A stretch of DNA of 64,000 nucleotides from Staphylococcus sp. IVB6181 (lineage in GTDB: Bacteria > Bacillota > Bacilli > Staphylococcales > Staphylococcaceae). A program made the translations under genes and the position numbers. The number at the start of each line of letters is the position of its first letter. The first letter of the stretch is position 1. Location: contig NZ_CP095096.1 of assembly GCF_025561445.1 (NCBI RefSeq), forward strand, positions 2,459,822 through 2,523,821, written 5' to 3'. A model generated the notes under the pieces. That model saw only the letters and a list, made by a program, of their open reading frames with translations. It was not told the origin of the DNA and did no database searches. Shown here piece by piece: positions 33,885 through 44,780 of this stretch.

Positions 33885-34922
33885 CTACTTGCATCCTTGT
33901 TCTGAAATCGAAAATGAAGGCATCTCGGTATTTAATACTGCTTGCGCACCGTACGGCAAAATACATTTAGGTTCATTATGGCCGAAACTTGCATTAAACA
34001 TAACAATCAAATCATCATAGCCGTTTTCTTTTAAGACATCTTGCCATATTGTTTTAATCATTTGTGCTTGCTCAATTTTCTGAGGCTTTCCAATAATTAC
34101 ACCACTGATTTTATCGAATATTCCCATGTAAATAAAAGAACGCAGCGCTTGTTTTAAAAAGTATGGCGGTAATTGTGATTCAGAGTTTTCCACAAATAAT
34201 ATACTATTTTCAAATGCTTCAATTTCAGGAAATACAGATGTACCTCTCAAGTTATTAAGAACTTCAAAACAACCGCCTATTAACTTTCCTTCAGCAATAC
34301 CATTGCCATTAATCACTTCATAACCTGTATTTTCGATTTTCGGCCGTGATACAAAGCGGCTTTGTTTCCCCCACTTCAAACCGAATTGACGGTAATAAGG
34401 AGCAGTGTCGATATTTCCGATAATCTGGTTGGCAAACAGCGTTTTGAATATATGATCTGTTGTATATTCGTCCATCTCTATATGTTCTGCGAAATCTGTT
34501 AAAACAGCTGGACCATAATAACTGCGTACTCCTGCTTTGAAAAACTTCAAATGAATTGATGTCGCATCTGAATAGCCCATGAAAATTTTAGGATACTGCT
34601 GAATCAGCTTCTCATCTAGAAAAGGTACAATTCTCATAAATTCTTCACCGCCGATGAATGTAATCAGTGCTTTAACTTCTTCATCTAGGAGTGCTTGATG
34701 AATATCATCTGCTCTTTTTTCTGGATGGCGATATACGAAATCCAGACCCTTCAATGCATTCGGCATCACTTTTACTTTCAAACCGAATACTGTCTTTAAG
34801 CGGTCAATTGCTGTTTGGACACGATATTGCACAAAGGATTCGCCTACTACTCCCGAAGAAGGTGAAATCAGCGCAACCGTATCTCCTCTTTTTAAGTGTT
34901 TTGGTACTATTAACTGTTTCAT
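33885..34922 (-). CDS. LD-carboxypeptidase / MccF-like S66 peptidase
   Basis: 345 residues, cytosolic. S66 family: the Ser nucleophile is in IFMGYSDATSIHLKF (about residues 112-126), the Glu in FVENSESQLPPYF (about 238-250) and the His in NASFGHNEPKC (about 316-326). Members trim murein tetrapeptides or cleave microcin C-like acyl-sulfamoyl compounds; sequence layout (GGEEFMRIVPFLD) is closer to the MccF group, so self-immunity-type amide cleavage is possible. GGAGGAGAACTGA precedes the ATG. The roughly 290 bases to ilvE hold the ilvE promoter only. Confidence 0.8.
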   Translation of the reverse strand: MKQLIVPKHLKRGDTVALISPSSGVVGESFVQYRVQTAIDRLKTVFGLKVKVMPNALKGLDFVYRHPEKRADDIHQALLDEEVKALITFIGGEEFMRIVPFLDEKLIQQYPKIFMGYSDATSIHLKFFKAGVRSYYGPAVLTDFAEHIEMDEYTTDHIFKTLFANQIIGNIDTAPYYRQFGLKWGKQSRFVSRPKIENTGYEVINGNGIAEGKLIGGCFEVLNNLRGTSVFPEIEAFENSILFVENSESQLPPYFLKQALRSFIYMGIFDKISGVIIGKPQKIEQAQMIKTIWQDVLKENGYDDLIVMFNASFGHNEPKCILPYGAQAVLNTEMPSFSISEQGCK

Positions 34923-34963
34923 TCAGTTCTCCTCCAACTTCATCATAAAACTGGATACAAATT

Positions 34964-34988
34964 AAAAAACAGGTGATGCGAATCACCT
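34964..34988 (-). terminator. terminator after the tdh-like gene
   Basis: Minus strand AGGTGAT-TCGC-ATCACCT then GTTTTTT. Confidence 0.75.
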
Positions 34989-35104
34989 CAACCCAAGGTC
35001 ACCCGCTTCACCTGCTTCTTCATTGCCTGTCTGTTAAGTAAAGCTGGATACAAAAGTCCTTTTAATTACATTCAGCCCTGCTTTTGCGCTTTACCTATTA
35101 TGAT

Positions 35105-36067
35105 TTATTTTTGTGCTGCTGCTTCTTTTTCTCTGACACCGTTTAACATAGCTTCAGTCATTTTATCTAAGTCATATTTTGGTGCGAAGCCCCATTCGTC
35201 TCTTGAACAGCTTGTGTCGATCGCATCCGGCCAGCTGTCCGCAATACCTTGACGTACAGGATCTACATCGTAACTTAATTTAAAGTCTGGAATGTGTTTT
35301 TGAATAGATGCTGCGATTTCTTCTGGTTCAAAGCTCATACCGCTTAAGTTGAAAGCACAACGATGTTTTAATTCACCTTCAGGTGCTTCCATTAATTTAA
35401 TAATTGCATCAATCGCATCATCCATAAACATCATGTCCATGTATGTGCCTTTATCGATGAAGCTAGTGTATTCTCCCTTACGTACTGCTTCAAAGTAAAT
35501 TTCAACGGCATAGTCTGTAGTTCCGCCGCCTGGTTCTTTAACATATGAGATTAAACCTGGGAAACGTACACTGCGTGTATCCACACCGAATTTAGTATGG
35601 TAATACTCACATAACAATTCTCCCGATACTTTATTTACCCCATACATTGAAGTTGGACGTTGGATTGTAAGTGCAGGTGTATCTTTCTTAGGTGTTGTCG
35701 GTCCGAATGCACCGATTGAACTTGGTGTAAAGAATTGCAAGTCATATTCACGTGCTGTTTCTAACGCATTGACTAAACCGCCCATGTTGATATTCCAAGC
35801 AAGCTGCGGGTTCTTTTCAGCAGTTGCTGAAAGTAATGCAGCCATGTGCATCATCGCATCCGGTTTAAACTCAGAAACGATTTTCTTCATACGCTCTATA
35901 TCTGTCACATCAAGAATTTCGAATGCTCCTTCCTTGATTGGAGAGTCTGCTTCAGGCTCTCTGATATCTGTCGCCAATACATTATCTGTTCCGTAAATTT
36001 CACGACATTTCAATACAAGTTCCGTACCGATTTGGCCAAGTGCACCAGTAATCATAATTCTTTTCAT
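35105..36067 (-). CDS. tdh: NAD-dependent epimerase-family L-threonine 3-dehydrogenase
   Basis: 320 residues, extended SDR fold. NAD loop [14 protein letters not shown], catalytic Thr/Ser region [11 protein letters not shown] and YGVNKVSGE (Tyr-xxx-Lys). This UDP-galactose-epimerase-like group oxidises L-threonine to 2-amino-3-ketobutyrate; [25 protein letters not shown] and [11 protein letters not shown] fit that group. kbl, encoding the next step, lies 1.9 kb away. AAGGGG is 9 nt before the ATG at 36067; an ATG 9 nt upstream overlaps the ribosome binding site. Other sugar epimerase roles cannot be ruled out. Confidence 0.75.
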   Translation of the reverse strand: MKRIMITGALGQIGTELVLKCREIYGTDNVLATDIREPEADSPIKEGAFEILDVTDIERMKKIVSEFKPDAMMHMAALLSATAEKNPQLAWNINMGGLVNALETAREYDLQFFTPSSIGAFGPTTPKKDTPALTIQRPTSMYGVNKVSGELLCEYYHTKFGVDTRSVRFPGLISYVKEPGGGTTDYAVEIYFEAVRKGEYTSFIDKGTYMDMMFMDDAIDAIIKLMEAPEGELKHRCAFNLSGMSFEPEEIAASIQKHIPDFKLSYDVDPVRQGIADSWPDAIDTSCSRDEWGFAPKYDLDKMTEAMLNGVREKEAAAQK

Positions 36068-36173
36068 GAATTTCATCCCCTTGAATTTGAGTGTGTTTTT
36101 ATAAAGACAAGGTGTATTTCTGAGATGTACATTCTGTTTCTATTTGAATATATTTTACTATATCTCCTTACTA

Positions 36174-36214
36174 TTGTATATATCATATATACAAAGATAA
36201 GTAAAGCGCTTACA
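36174..36214 (-). promoter_or_regulatory. tdh control region: cre-like site over -35 and 21-bp palindrome over -10
   Basis: Minus strand TTTACT (36200-36205), 17-bp spacer, TATATA (36177-36182). TGTAAGCGCTTTAC (36201-36214) matches 12 of 14 cre positions and covers the -35. Arms TTGTATATAT and ATATATACAA around one base (36174-36194) form an exact palindrome over the -10. Confidence 0.55.
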
Positions 36215-36279
36215 TTTGCATATTGCAATTTTCCACTAATTCATCGTTTTTACCCACAATTTTAATATACACATACATT

Positions 36280-36741
36280 TTAAAGTTTTTTGCGACAACA
36301 GTGCCGTAAAGTTTCATAGCCTTCTTTTTCATAAAATAAAGCCGCATGATCATTTTGCACCCAGTAATCCAATTCTACTGTATCGCATGCTTCTTGAACT
36401 GCAATATTTTCAATATAATCCATAAGCGCATGTCCATACCCGTTATTTTGATACTCAGGTTCTATACCGATTTGATGTACATATAAAGTCTTTTGCGCAT
36501 AGCGAAAAGGTGTTTCAGTCAAAGTAAGCACCTGACACCAGACGTAACCTACTGCTTCTTCTTTCTCTGTTGCGACTAGCAAATAATGTTCTGGACGCTC
36601 AATCAGCTTTTGAAACAAATCTAATGTATCTAAATAATGGTAGGGTTTGAAGATATCTGGATAGGCTTGATGATGCAAAGTGTGTACATTTGTATTCAGG
36701 CGTGCTAATAACGCTGCATCTTCGCATGTTGTTATTTTCAT
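36280..36741 (-). CDS. GNAT family N-acetyltransferase
   Basis: 153 residues. Motif A reads QIGIEPEYQNNGYGHALMDYIENIA (about residues 88-112) with Q-N-N-G-Y-G in place of the usual QxxGxG. VGYVWCQVL before it is beta-strand 4. Substrate unknown. GAGGGGAAG precedes the ATG. Faces away from the Ntn hydrolase gene at 36854. Confidence 0.82.
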   Translation of the reverse strand: MKITTCEDAALLARLNTNVHTLHHQAYPDIFKPYHYLDTLDLFQKLIERPEHYLLVATEKEEAVGYVWCQVLTLTETPFRYAQKTLYVHQIGIEPEYQNNGYGHALMDYIENIAVQEACDTVELDYWVQNDHAALFYEKEGYETLRHCCRKKL

Positions 36742-36853
36742 ATCTCTTCCCCTCTTTCGCTTCTTCCTTTAATTCGATAATCGTTCTTCCTTCATGTTAT
36801 GCTTATTCTAACAATTTCACGTAAACATTGCTCAAACTAAGGAGGCACTCATT

Positions 36854-37852
36854 ATGTGTACAAGCTTAACTTATACATCGCAGTACGACAGCAATTATTT
36901 AGCACGCACCATGGATTTTTCTTTTGCGTTAAACTCATTTCCTAAAGTCATTCCAAGACATCATGATTGGACGACAATGAATGGTCGCGACTTTACATTA
37001 GATTACGGCTTTGTCGGTACTGCAATGACTGTGAATGGTGTTGTTTTTGCGGATGGTGTAAATGAACAAGGCTTAGCTGTTTCAGTGCTTTATTATCAAG
37101 AAGAAGCATCTTATGCCACATCTACTTCCAGCGACAACATTAATTTAGAACCGGAAGAATTTATTATGTGGGCATTAGGCATGAATGATTCTATTAAAGA
37201 ACTCAAGGAACAAGTGGATAGTGTACGATTATTAAAACAAGTCAATCCCGCTTTAGATAGTGCACCGCCGCTTCACTTTATGGTCACAGATCAAACAGGA
37301 CAAAGTGTTGTAGTGATTCCTGCAGATGGGCAGCTCATCATTAAAGAAAATCCTGTCCGTGTCTTAACAAATAATCCGAATCTCGAATGGCACTACCAAA
37401 ACTTAAGACAATATACCAACTTCAATGTCGAAGCACCTTCACCTTCTTTGCTTGGGATTGAAACTATACGTCCCTTAGGTGTAGAAGCAGGTACTGAAAC
37501 ATTGCCAGGCGGTTATACTTCACCATCTCGTTTTGTGAAAATGGCACACTTCAGACAATTTATCGAAGATACAGAAGATGATCGCAAACGTTTGAATAAC
37601 CTTTTCAAACTGTTGGATACTGTCAGTATTCCGCGCGGTATTGTCTTAGACGAAGGCACAATTTATTACACGCAATATCAAGCCATAGCAGATACACATC
37701 ATTTAACTTATTATTTCAAAGACTACAGCAGCAATAATATTTATAAAATCAAACTTACCGAAGAATTGTTGTCGTCTAGAGAAGAAAAGTCATATGTCGT
37801 CAAACCTGAGTTGAACTTTACTGATTTAACAGAAGCAGAACCTGATGCTTAA
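36854..37852 (+). CDS. choloylglycine hydrolase / penicillin V acylase family Ntn hydrolase
   Basis: 332 residues. After removal of Met1 the catalytic Cys2 becomes N-terminal. RTMDF (Arg18, Asp21), LTNNPNLEWHYQNLRQY (conserved Asn, about residues 173-189) and GGYTSPSRFVKM (Arg, about 219-230) complete the Ntn active site. Members cleave bile salts, penicillin V or acyl-homoserine lactones; which one cannot be decided by eye. No signal peptide, so cytosolic. AAGGAGG is 9 nt before ATG. A bidirectional terminator follows. Confidence 0.85.
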   Translation: MCTSLTYTSQYDSNYLARTMDFSFALNSFPKVIPRHHDWTTMNGRDFTLDYGFVGTAMTVNGVVFADGVNEQGLAVSVLYYQEEASYATSTSSDNINLEPEEFIMWALGMNDSIKELKEQVDSVRLLKQVNPALDSAPPLHFMVTDQTGQSVVVIPADGQLIIKENPVRVLTNNPNLEWHYQNLRQYTNFNVEAPSPSLLGIETIRPLGVEAGTETLPGGYTSPSRFVKMAHFRQFIEDTEDDRKRLNNLFKLLDTVSIPRGIVLDEGTIYYTQYQAIADTHHLTYYFKDYSSNNIYKIKLTEELLSSREEKSYVVKPELNFTDLTEAEPDA

Positions 37853-37904
37853 TATAATTTATGAACAAACCAGAACACATAAAACTCTTAAAACACAAAA
37901 AATA

Positions 37905-37943
37905 AAGCGGAAAAGCTCATCCTTGAACTTTTCCGCTTCTTTT
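37905..37943. terminator. bidirectional terminator between the Ntn hydrolase and kbl
   Basis: AAGCGGAAAAGCTC/GAACTTTTCCGCTT with one mismatch, A-tract left, CTTTTCAT right. Confidence 0.85.
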
Positions 37944-37954
37944 CATACTTGTTA

Positions 37955-39142
37955 TTAAATAATACCTAATTCTTTACCTACTTTTTCGTATGCTGCTAAA
38001 GCATCATCTAACATTTCTTTAGTGTGTGCAGCTGTAGGCATGTTGCGTACACGGCCTGTACCTCTTGGAACAGTTGGGAAGACGATTGATTTTACATAAA
38101 CGCCTTCATCTTTTAAGCGTGAACTGAATTCTTGTGTTTTCTTTTCATCACCAATGATTACTGGTGTAATCGGAGTATCTGAGTTTCCGATATCATAGCC
38201 TAATTTTTTCAAGCCTTCTTTAAGGTAGTCGCCATTTTCCCAAAGCTTGTCATGCAACTCTGTAGAATCCATTAATTTGCGTACTGCTGCGATAATTGCT
38301 GCTGAAGATTCTGGAGTTAATGAAGTTGAGAATAAGAATGGACGAGATTGTACTTTTAACCAGTCGATTAATTCTTGAGAGCCAGCTACATAACCGCCTA
38401 CAACACCGATTGCTTTAGAAAGTGTACCGATTTGGAAATCGATTTTATCTTGCAAGCCGAAATGTTTAACTGTACCGGCACCTTTGCCCATCACACCTGA
38501 ACCATGTGCGTCATCAACGTAAGTGATTAAACCGTACTCTTCCGCAATTTCAACGATTTCAGGTAATTTCGCAACGTCGCCGTCCATACTGAAGACACCA
38601 TCAGTAATGTACATAACTTTGTTGTATTGGCCTGATTCAACCGCTTCTTTTGCTTTTTGACGTAAATCATCCATATCTGAGTGGTTCACACGAATGATTT
38701 TAGCTTTTGATAAACGGCAGCCGTCAATGATAGAGGCATGGTTTAATTCATCAGAAAAAATTGCATCGTTTTTGTTCATAACTGCTGAAATCGCAGCCAT
38801 GTTACAGTTGAAACCAGATTGGTATGCGATTGCTGCTTCAGTACCTTTGAACTCTGCTAATGTTTTTTCTAATTCATCATGCACATCTAAAGTACCGTTG
38901 ATTGAACGTACAGCACCTGCACCTACACCGTATTTATCAATTGCTTTTTTTGCTACTTCTTTAAGATCTTCGTTTGTTGCTAATCCTAAGTAGTTGTTTG
39001 AAGATAAGTTGATGTAGTTTTTACCGTTAATTGTAATTTCCGGTCCGTTTGCACCCTCAATTGTGTCAATTTCGTTGTAAAGTCCGTTATCTTTTAAATG
39101 CTGGATATTTTCACTTAAAAAATTGTGTAATGATTGAACCAT
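37955..39142 (-). CDS. kbl: glycine C-acetyltransferase (2-amino-3-ketobutyrate CoA ligase)
   Basis: 395 residues, alpha-oxoamine synthase family. Splits 2-amino-3-ketobutyrate with CoA into glycine and acetyl-CoA, completing threonine breakdown with Tdh. SSNNYLGLA, the His in [30 protein letters not shown] and the PLP Lys in [17 protein letters not shown] are visible. The frame is open 78 nt further upstream, but the ATG at 39142 gives [13 protein letters not shown] and has AAGGGGG about 11 nt before it. Its orientation matches tdh, though a convergent gene and a terminator separate them. Confidence 0.92.
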   Translation of the reverse strand: MVQSLHNFLSENIQHLKDNGLYNEIDTIEGANGPEITINGKNYINLSSNNYLGLATNEDLKEVAKKAIDKYGVGAGAVRSINGTLDVHDELEKTLAEFKGTEAAIAYQSGFNCNMAAISAVMNKNDAIFSDELNHASIIDGCRLSKAKIIRVNHSDMDDLRQKAKEAVESGQYNKVMYITDGVFSMDGDVAKLPEIVEIAEEYGLITYVDDAHGSGVMGKGAGTVKHFGLQDKIDFQIGTLSKAIGVVGGYVAGSQELIDWLKVQSRPFLFSTSLTPESSAAIIAAVRKLMDSTELHDKLWENGDYLKEGLKKLGYDIGNSDTPITPVIIGDEKKTQEFSSRLKDEGVYVKSIVFPTVPRGTGRVRNMPTAAHTKEMLDDALAAYEKVGKELGII

Positions 39143-39303
39143 TGGTAGTAAATCCCCCTTGTGTTTGATTACATATATCATAACGCATTTTATTCTTTTA
39201 GAAAAGCTGAGTACTTTCAAATAACTTTAAATTCGCATTTTTTAGCATTTTCAATGTTTGAAAACATCGCCTTTCCCCTTTCGGGTTTAAATCAAAGGGT
39301 CCG

Positions 39304-39312
39304 TGCTATAAT
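39304..39312 (+). promoter_or_regulatory. extended -10 promoter of the M20 amidohydrolase gene
   Basis: TGCTATAAT, a perfect extended -10, about 38 nt before the ATG; -35 weak, as is common with extended -10. Confidence 0.65.
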
Positions 39313-39349
39313 AAGTACATCTATACTAATTACAGAAGAGGTGAATACC

Positions 39350-40531
39350 ATGATTAATTGGTATCAACTTGCACAAGAGAAAGAGAAGTCTATGATTCAA
39401 ATCAGAAGACATCTGCATCAATATCCAGAACTCTCTTTCGAAGAACACAACACACATGATTATATCGTCAATCAGCTCGAACAGCTTGCTTGTGATATCC
39501 GCCGTCCTGTCGGTAAAAACGGGATTGTCGCAACGTTTAAAGGACAAGAAGAAGGGCCGACTGTTGCGCTGCGTGCTGACTTTGATGCATTGCCGATCAC
39601 TGAATTAAACGATAAGCCCTACCGTTCTAAAAACGAAGGCTGCATGCACGCATGCGGACATGATGGACATACGGCTATCTTATTAGGTGTGGCACAAATT
39701 ATTAATGAAAACTTAGCCTATTTAAAAGGCAATGTCGTTTTAATCTTCCAATACGGCGAAGAAATTGTCCCGGGCGGTGCCCAGCAAATGATTGATGATG
39801 GTGCTTTAGACGGTGTAGACCGTGTTTACGGCAACCACTTATGGAGCGGTTATCCCACAGGCATCATCTATTCACGCCCTGGTGCTATGATGGCATCACC
39901 TGATGAATTTACTGTCAGTATTCAAGGTAAAGGCGGACATGGCGCAAAACCGCATGAAACAATTGATCCGATTGTCATCTTAGCTGAATTTATCTTAAGT
40001 GCGCAAAAGATTGTTTCTCGTACTGTAGACCCGATTAAACAAGCTGTGGTGACATTCGGTATGATTCAAGCAGGTGCATCAGACAGCGTTATCCCTGACT
40101 CAGCTATCTGCCGCGGTACCGTAAGAACATTCGATTCAGAACTGCAGACCCACATTATGAATAAACTCAATAAACTCTTGCAAGGTTTAGCAGTCGCAAA
40201 TGATATCGAATATACACTAGATTACGAACGCGGTTATGTTCCTGTTCATAATAATGAACAAGCGTATGAAACAGTAAAACAAGCAGCACATGACTCTAAT
40301 TTAAGATTTACAGAAGCAGAAATGATGATGGTCGGAGAAGACTTCTCTGCGTATCAACGTGTCAGACCTGGCGCATTCTTCTTAACAGGCTGCGGCAATG
40401 CTCAAAAAGGTACTGACTACCCGCACCATAGTCCTTATTTCGATATTGATGAAGCTGCACTTAAATATGCGGCAGCAGAATTCTTGAAAATACTCGAACT
40501 TGAAACTGTGTTATCTCCTGAGAGGCTATAA
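39350..40531 (+). CDS. M20-family metal-dependent amidohydrolase
   Basis: 393 residues. HACGHDGHTAILLGVA (Cys and His metal ligands, about residues 99-114), FQYGEEIVPGGAQ (Glu), GNHLW (His) and HHSPYFDI near the C-terminus. The dimerisation domain with GKGGHGAKPHETIDPI lies centrally. Relatives remove acyl groups from amino acids (hippurate hydrolase, N-acyl-amino acid amidohydrolase). ATG 39350 with GAGGTG at 7 nt is chosen; the frame is open to 39161 without ribosome binding site. Divergent from kbl. Confidence 0.88.
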   Translation: MINWYQLAQEKEKSMIQIRRHLHQYPELSFEEHNTHDYIVNQLEQLACDIRRPVGKNGIVATFKGQEEGPTVALRADFDALPITELNDKPYRSKNEGCMHACGHDGHTAILLGVAQIINENLAYLKGNVVLIFQYGEEIVPGGAQQMIDDGALDGVDRVYGNHLWSGYPTGIIYSRPGAMMASPDEFTVSIQGKGGHGAKPHETIDPIVILAEFILSAQKIVSRTVDPIKQAVVTFGMIQAGASDSVIPDSAICRGTVRTFDSELQTHIMNKLNKLLQGLAVANDIEYTLDYERGYVPVHNNEQAYETVKQAAHDSNLRFTEAEMMMVGEDFSAYQRVRPGAFFLTGCGNAQKGTDYPHHSPYFDIDEAALKYAAAEFLKILELETVLSPERL

Positions 40532-40566
40532 TCAAAGCAAACTGGATTAATAATATTTATAAACAC

Positions 40567-40610
40567 AAAGCAGCAATGCACACCGTAAAAGGCCGCATTG
40601 CTGCTTTATT
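40567..40610 (+). terminator. terminator after the M20 gene
   Basis: AAAGCAGCAATGC/GCATTGCTGCTTT exact 13-bp stem, then ATTATG. Confidence 0.8.
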
Positions 40611-40613
40611 ATG

Positions 40614-40646
40614 TAAAAAAAGAGTCCCTCATAAGAGAGACCCTTT
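40614..40646 (-). terminator. tuf terminator
   Basis: Minus strand AGGGTCTCTC/GAGGGACTCT followed by TTTTTTTAC; ends the rplGB-rpsL-rpsG-fusA-tuf group. Confidence 0.8.
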
Positions 40647-40674
40647 ATTATAAATTCAACTAAGCTAGTCGAAA

Positions 40675-41862
40675 TTATGCTTGGATTTCAGTAACAACGC
40701 CTGATCCTACAGTACGTCCACCTTCACGGATAGAGAAACGAGTACCGTCTTCAATCGCGATTGGAGCGATTAATTCAACAGTCATTTCTACGTTATCCCC
40801 AGGCATTACCATTTCAGTACCTTCTGGTAAGTTAACAACGCCTGTTACGTCAGTAGTACGGAAGTAGAATTGTGGGCGGTAGTTAGTGAAGAAAGGAGTG
40901 TGACGTCCACCTTCATCTTTAGATAAAACATAAACATCAGCTTTGAATTTAGTGTGTGGAGTAATAGAGCCAGGAGCTGCTAATACTTGTCCACGTTGTA
41001 CATCTTCACGTGCAACACCACGTAATAAAGCACCAATGTTGTCACCAGCTTCAGCGTAGTCTAATAATTTACGGAACATTTCTACACCTGTAACTGTTGT
41101 TTTTTTGCTTTCTTCTGTGATACCGATGATTTCAACTTCTTCACCGACTTTGATTTGACCACGTTCAACACGGCCTGTAGCTACAGTACCACGACCAGTG
41201 ATTGAGAATACGTCCTCAACTGGCATCATGAATGGTTTATCAGAGTCACGTTCTGGAGTTGGAATGTAGTCATCTACAGCTTGCATTAAGTCTAAGATTT
41301 TTTGTTCGTATTCTGGGTCGCCTTCTATAGCTTTTAATGCAGAACCAACGATAACTGGTACATCGTCACCAGGGAAGTCGTATTCAGATAATAAGTCACG
41401 AACTTCCATTTCAACTAATTCTAATAATTCTTCGTCATCAACCATGTCAGCTTTGTTTAAGAATACAACTAAAGCTGGTACACCAACGTTACGTGATAAA
41501 AGAATGTGTTCACGAGTTTGTGGCATTGGACCATCTGCAGCAGATACTACTAAGATACCGCCGTCCATTTGAGCAGCACCAGTGATCATGTTTTTAACAT
41601 AGTCAGCGTGTCCTGGGCAGTCAACGTGAGCATAGTGACGTTTGTCAGTTTGATACTCGATGTGTGAAGTATTGATTGTAATACCACGTTCTTTTTCTTC
41701 TGGAGCGTTGTCAATCATGTCGTATGATTGTGCTACAGTGTCACCATTTTTTGCTAATACAGTTGCGATAGCAGCTGTTAAAGTTGTTTTACCATGGTCA
41801 ACGTGACCGATAGTACCAATATTGGCATGTTCTTTTGAGCGATCGAATTTTTCTTTAGCCAT
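40675..41862 (-). CDS. tuf: elongation factor Tu
   Basis: 395 residues. Delivers aminoacyl-tRNA to the ribosome. G1 GHVDHGKTT (residues 18-26), switch [14 protein letters not shown]3 DCPGHADYV (about 81-89), G4 NKADMVDD, G5 SALKA, then the two beta-barrel domains. About 180 nt downstream of fusA. All expected residues are present; normal length. Confidence 0.98.
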   Translation of the reverse strand: MAKEKFDRSKEHANIGTIGHVDHGKTTLTAAIATVLAKNGDTVAQSYDMIDNAPEEKERGITINTSHIEYQTDKRHYAHVDCPGHADYVKNMITGAAQMDGGILVVSAADGPMPQTREHILLSRNVGVPALVVFLNKADMVDDEELLELVEMEVRDLLSEYDFPGDDVPVIVGSALKAIEGDPEYEQKILDLMQAVDDYIPTPERDSDKPFMMPVEDVFSITGRGTVATGRVERGQIKVGEEVEIIGITEESKKTTVTGVEMFRKLLDYAEAGDNIGALLRGVAREDVQRGQVLAAPGSITPHTKFKADVYVLSKDEGGRHTPFFTNYRPQFYFRTTDVTGVVNLPEGTEMVMPGDNVEMTVELIAPIAIEDGTRFSIREGGRTVGSGVVTEIQA

Positions 41863-42046
41863 TATGAAATCTCTCCTCTTCTTGTTAAAAAGTTATTTAA
41901 ATTATCTCTCATGATAGTTTCTCACCACCATGAGAGCTGATTGTTAAGTTGTAAAGGGCTAATTCCTTTATAAAGCATTTGGTTCAAAAAATCAATTAAG
42001 GAACCCTGCCAAGCAGAAACTTGGCTCAGAACTAAAGATGAATCAA

Positions 42047-44128
42047 TTATTCACCTTTATTTTTCTTGATGATTTCTTCAGAAATTGATTTTGGAACTTC
42101 CTCATAGTGATCGAAGTACATAGTGTAAGTACCGCGACCTTGAGTGTTAGAACGTAATGAAGTTGCGTAACCGAACATTTCTGAAAGCGGTACGTATGCA
42201 CGAACCATTTGAGCATTACCACGTGGTTCCATACCATCTACGCGTCCACGGCGAGCTGTTACGTCACCCATGATGTCGCCCATGTATTCTTCAGGCATTA
42301 AGATTTCAACTTTCATCATTGGTTCTAAGATTACTGGATCTGCAACTTTAGCAGCTTCTTTAAGTGCTAATGAAGCAGCGATTTTGAAGGCCATTTCAGA
42401 TGAATCGACATCATGGTAAGAACCATCGTAAAGTTTAGCTTTTACGTCGATTAATGGATAACCAGCTAATACACCGTTTTCCATAGCATCTTTAAGACCA
42501 GCTTCAACTGATGGAATGTATTCACGTGGAACTACACCACCAACGATAGCGTTTTCGAATTCGAAACCTGCTCCAACTTCGTTTGGAGTGAATTCAATAT
42601 GAACGTCACCATATTGACCACGACCACCAGATTGACGAGAGAATTTACCTTGAACTTTTGCTGGTGTTTTGAATGTTTCACGGTATGAAACCATTGGCGC
42701 ACCAACGTTAGCTTCAACGTTAAATTCTTTTTTCATACGGTCTACAAGAATGTCTAAGTGAAGTTCACCCATACCGCCGATGATAACTTGTCCAGTTTCT
42801 TCATCAGTGTGTGCATGGAATGTTGGGTCTTCTTCTTGTAATTTAACTAAAGCTTGAGTCATTTTATCTTGGTCAGCTTTAGATTTTGGTTCTACTGATA
42901 AGTGAATAACAGGTTCTGGGAATTCCATTGATTCCAAGATAATGTCATTTTTCTCACCGCATAAAGTATCACCAGTACCAGTTTCTTTAAGACCTACCGC
43001 AGCAGCGATATCGCCTGAGTAAACTGTGCTGATTTCTTTACGAGTGTTAGCGTGCATTTGTAATAAACGACCTACACGTTCACGTTTATCTTTAGTAGAG
43101 TTTTTCACGTATGAACCAGAGTTCATTGTACCTGAGTACACACGGAAGAATGTTAATTTACCAACGTAAGGGTCAGTCATAACTTTGAATGCTAATGCAG
43201 CGAATTCTGCATCGTCATCTGCTCTAGCAATGATTTCTTCATCAGGGTTGCTAGCACGGTGACCAACGATTGGTTTAACATCTAATGGTGATGGTAAGTA
43301 GTCAATTACTGCGTCAAGCATTAATTGAACACCTTTGTTTTTGAAAGCAGTACCGCAAAGTACTGGGTAGAATTCGATATCTAGAGTTGCTTGACGAATA
43401 GCTTTTTTCAATTCATCAACTGAAATTTCTTCGCCTTCTAAATATTTTTCCATTAACTCTTCGTTAACTTCAGCTACTGATTCGATTAATGTTTCACGCG
43501 CTTCAGCTGCTTTGTCTTTGTAGTCGTCTGGAATTTCGATTTCTACTACTTCTTCACCAAAGTCACCATTGTATTGGAAACATTTCATTTGAACTAAGTC
43601 AATGATAGCTTCAAATTCGTCTTCGGCACCAATTGGTAATTGGATCGCTTGAGCGTTAGCGTCTAAACGATCGTGTAAAGTACTTACTGCATATTCGAAG
43701 TTAGCACCTAATTTGTCCATTTTGTTTACGAATACGATACGAGGAACTCCATAAGTAGTAGCCTGACGCCAAACTGTTTCAGTTTGTGGTTCAACACCTG
43801 ATTGCGCATCAAGTACTGTAACCGCACCGTCAAGTACACGTAATGAACGTTCAACTTCAACTGTGAAGTCTACGTGTCCTGGAGTATCGATAATGTTGAC
43901 ACGATGATCATGCCATTGTGCAGTTGTTGCTGCTGATGTGATTGTGATACCACGGTCTTGTTCTTGTTCCATCCAGTCCATTTGTGCCCCACCATCGTGA
44001 GTTTCACCAATTTTGTGGATACGTCCAGTGTAAAACAGGATACGTTCAGTAGTCGTTGTTTTACCTGCGTCAATGTGAGCCATGATACCAATGTTACGAG
44101 TTTTTTCCAAAGAAAAGTCTCTAGCCAT
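42047..44128 (-). CDS. fusA: elongation factor G
   Basis: 693 residues. Drives translocation with GTP. G1 [13 protein letters not shown] (residues 17-29), [13 protein letters not shown]3 [13 protein letters not shown]4 VNKMDKLG, and domain IV with [13 protein letters not shown]. Length is as expected. This is the target of fusidic acid; I did not compare every resistance position. About 110 nt separate it from rpsG, with which it is co-transcribed. Confidence 0.98.
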   Translation of the reverse strand: MARDFSLEKTRNIGIMAHIDAGKTTTTERILFYTGRIHKIGETHDGGAQMDWMEQEQDRGITITSAATTAQWHDHRVNIIDTPGHVDFTVEVERSLRVLDGAVTVLDAQSGVEPQTETVWRQATTYGVPRIVFVNKMDKLGANFEYAVSTLHDRLDANAQAIQLPIGAEDEFEAIIDLVQMKCFQYNGDFGEEVVEIEIPDDYKDKAAEARETLIESVAEVNEELMEKYLEGEEISVDELKKAIRQATLDIEFYPVLCGTAFKNKGVQLMLDAVIDYLPSPLDVKPIVGHRASNPDEEIIARADDDAEFAALAFKVMTDPYVGKLTFFRVYSGTMNSGSYVKNSTKDKRERVGRLLQMHANTRKEISTVYSGDIAAAVGLKETGTGDTLCGEKNDIILESMEFPEPVIHLSVEPKSKADQDKMTQALVKLQEEDPTFHAHTDEETGQVIIGGMGELHLDILVDRMKKEFNVEANVGAPMVSYRETFKTPAKVQGKFSRQSGGRGQYGDVHIEFTPNEVGAGFEFENAIVGGVVPREYIPSVEAGLKDAMENGVLAGYPLIDVKAKLYDGSYHDVDSSEMAFKIAASLALKEAAKVADPVILEPMMKVEILMPEEYMGDIMGDVTARRGRVDGMEPRGNAQMVRAYVPLSEMFGYATSLRSNTQGRGTYTMYFDHYEEVPKSISEEIIKKNKGE

Positions 44129-44239
44129 TGTATTGTTTCTCCTTCCAGTAATTACTGAGTAAATACTTTGTATATGGCGATGCCCTAAGCATGCCTATGG
44201 TAGTACCATGCGAACATACTCAGGGTTAAACCTTGAATC

Positions 44240-44710
44240 TTACCAGCGGTAGTGAGCGAATGCTTTGTTCGCTTCAGCCATTTTGTGTACATCTTCACGT
44301 TTCTTAACTGCGCCGCCTGTGTTGTTAGCTGCATCTAAGATTTCGTTAGCTAAACGTTCTTCCATAGTTTTTTCACCACGAAGACGTGAATAGTTCACTA
44401 ACCAACGTAAACCTAAAGTAGTACGACGTTCTGGACGTACTTCAACAGGTACTTGGTAGTTAGAGCCACCTACACGGCGAGCTTTAACTTCTAATACTGG
44501 CATGATGTTGTTGATTGCTTCATCGAATACTTCCATTGCGTCGCGACCACTGCGTTCTTGTACAAGGTCGAATGCTGAATAAAGAATTCTTTGAGCTGTT
44601 CCGCGCTTACCATCTAACATGATTTTGTTAATCAATTTTGTCACTAACTTAGAGTTGTGAATTGGATCTGGTAAAACGTCTCTTTTTGGTACTGATCCTT
44701 TACGAGGCAT
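44240..44710 (-). CDS. rpsG: 30S ribosomal protein S7
   Basis: 156 residues. Binds 16S rRNA in the head and lies near the E site. [16 protein letters not shown] start, [25 protein letters not shown] core and C-terminal [13 protein letters not shown] are standard. Second gene of the str-type group here, between rpsL and fusA. Confidence 0.98.
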   Translation of the reverse strand: MPRKGSVPKRDVLPDPIHNSKLVTKLINKIMLDGKRGTAQRILYSAFDLVQERSGRDAMEVFDEAINNIMPVLEVKARRVGGSNYQVPVEVRPERRTTLGLRWLVNYSRLRGEKTMEERLANEILDAANNTGGAVKKREDVHKMAEANKAFAHYRW

Positions 44711-44780
44711 AATCAGAGTCCTCCCTTCATATTATAGTATAATCTCATAATCTATCTCGAAAATTTACGTAATCTTAAAC

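Noticed and set aside
36854..37852. Naming the Ntn hydrolase a bile salt hydrolase
   Set aside because: Active-site residues are shared by penicillin V acylases and lactone acylases; substrate cannot be decided from reading.
42000..42030. Hairpin GCCAAG/CTTGGC between fusA and tuf as a terminator
   Set aside because: Short stem and no T-tract; read-through to tuf is expected.
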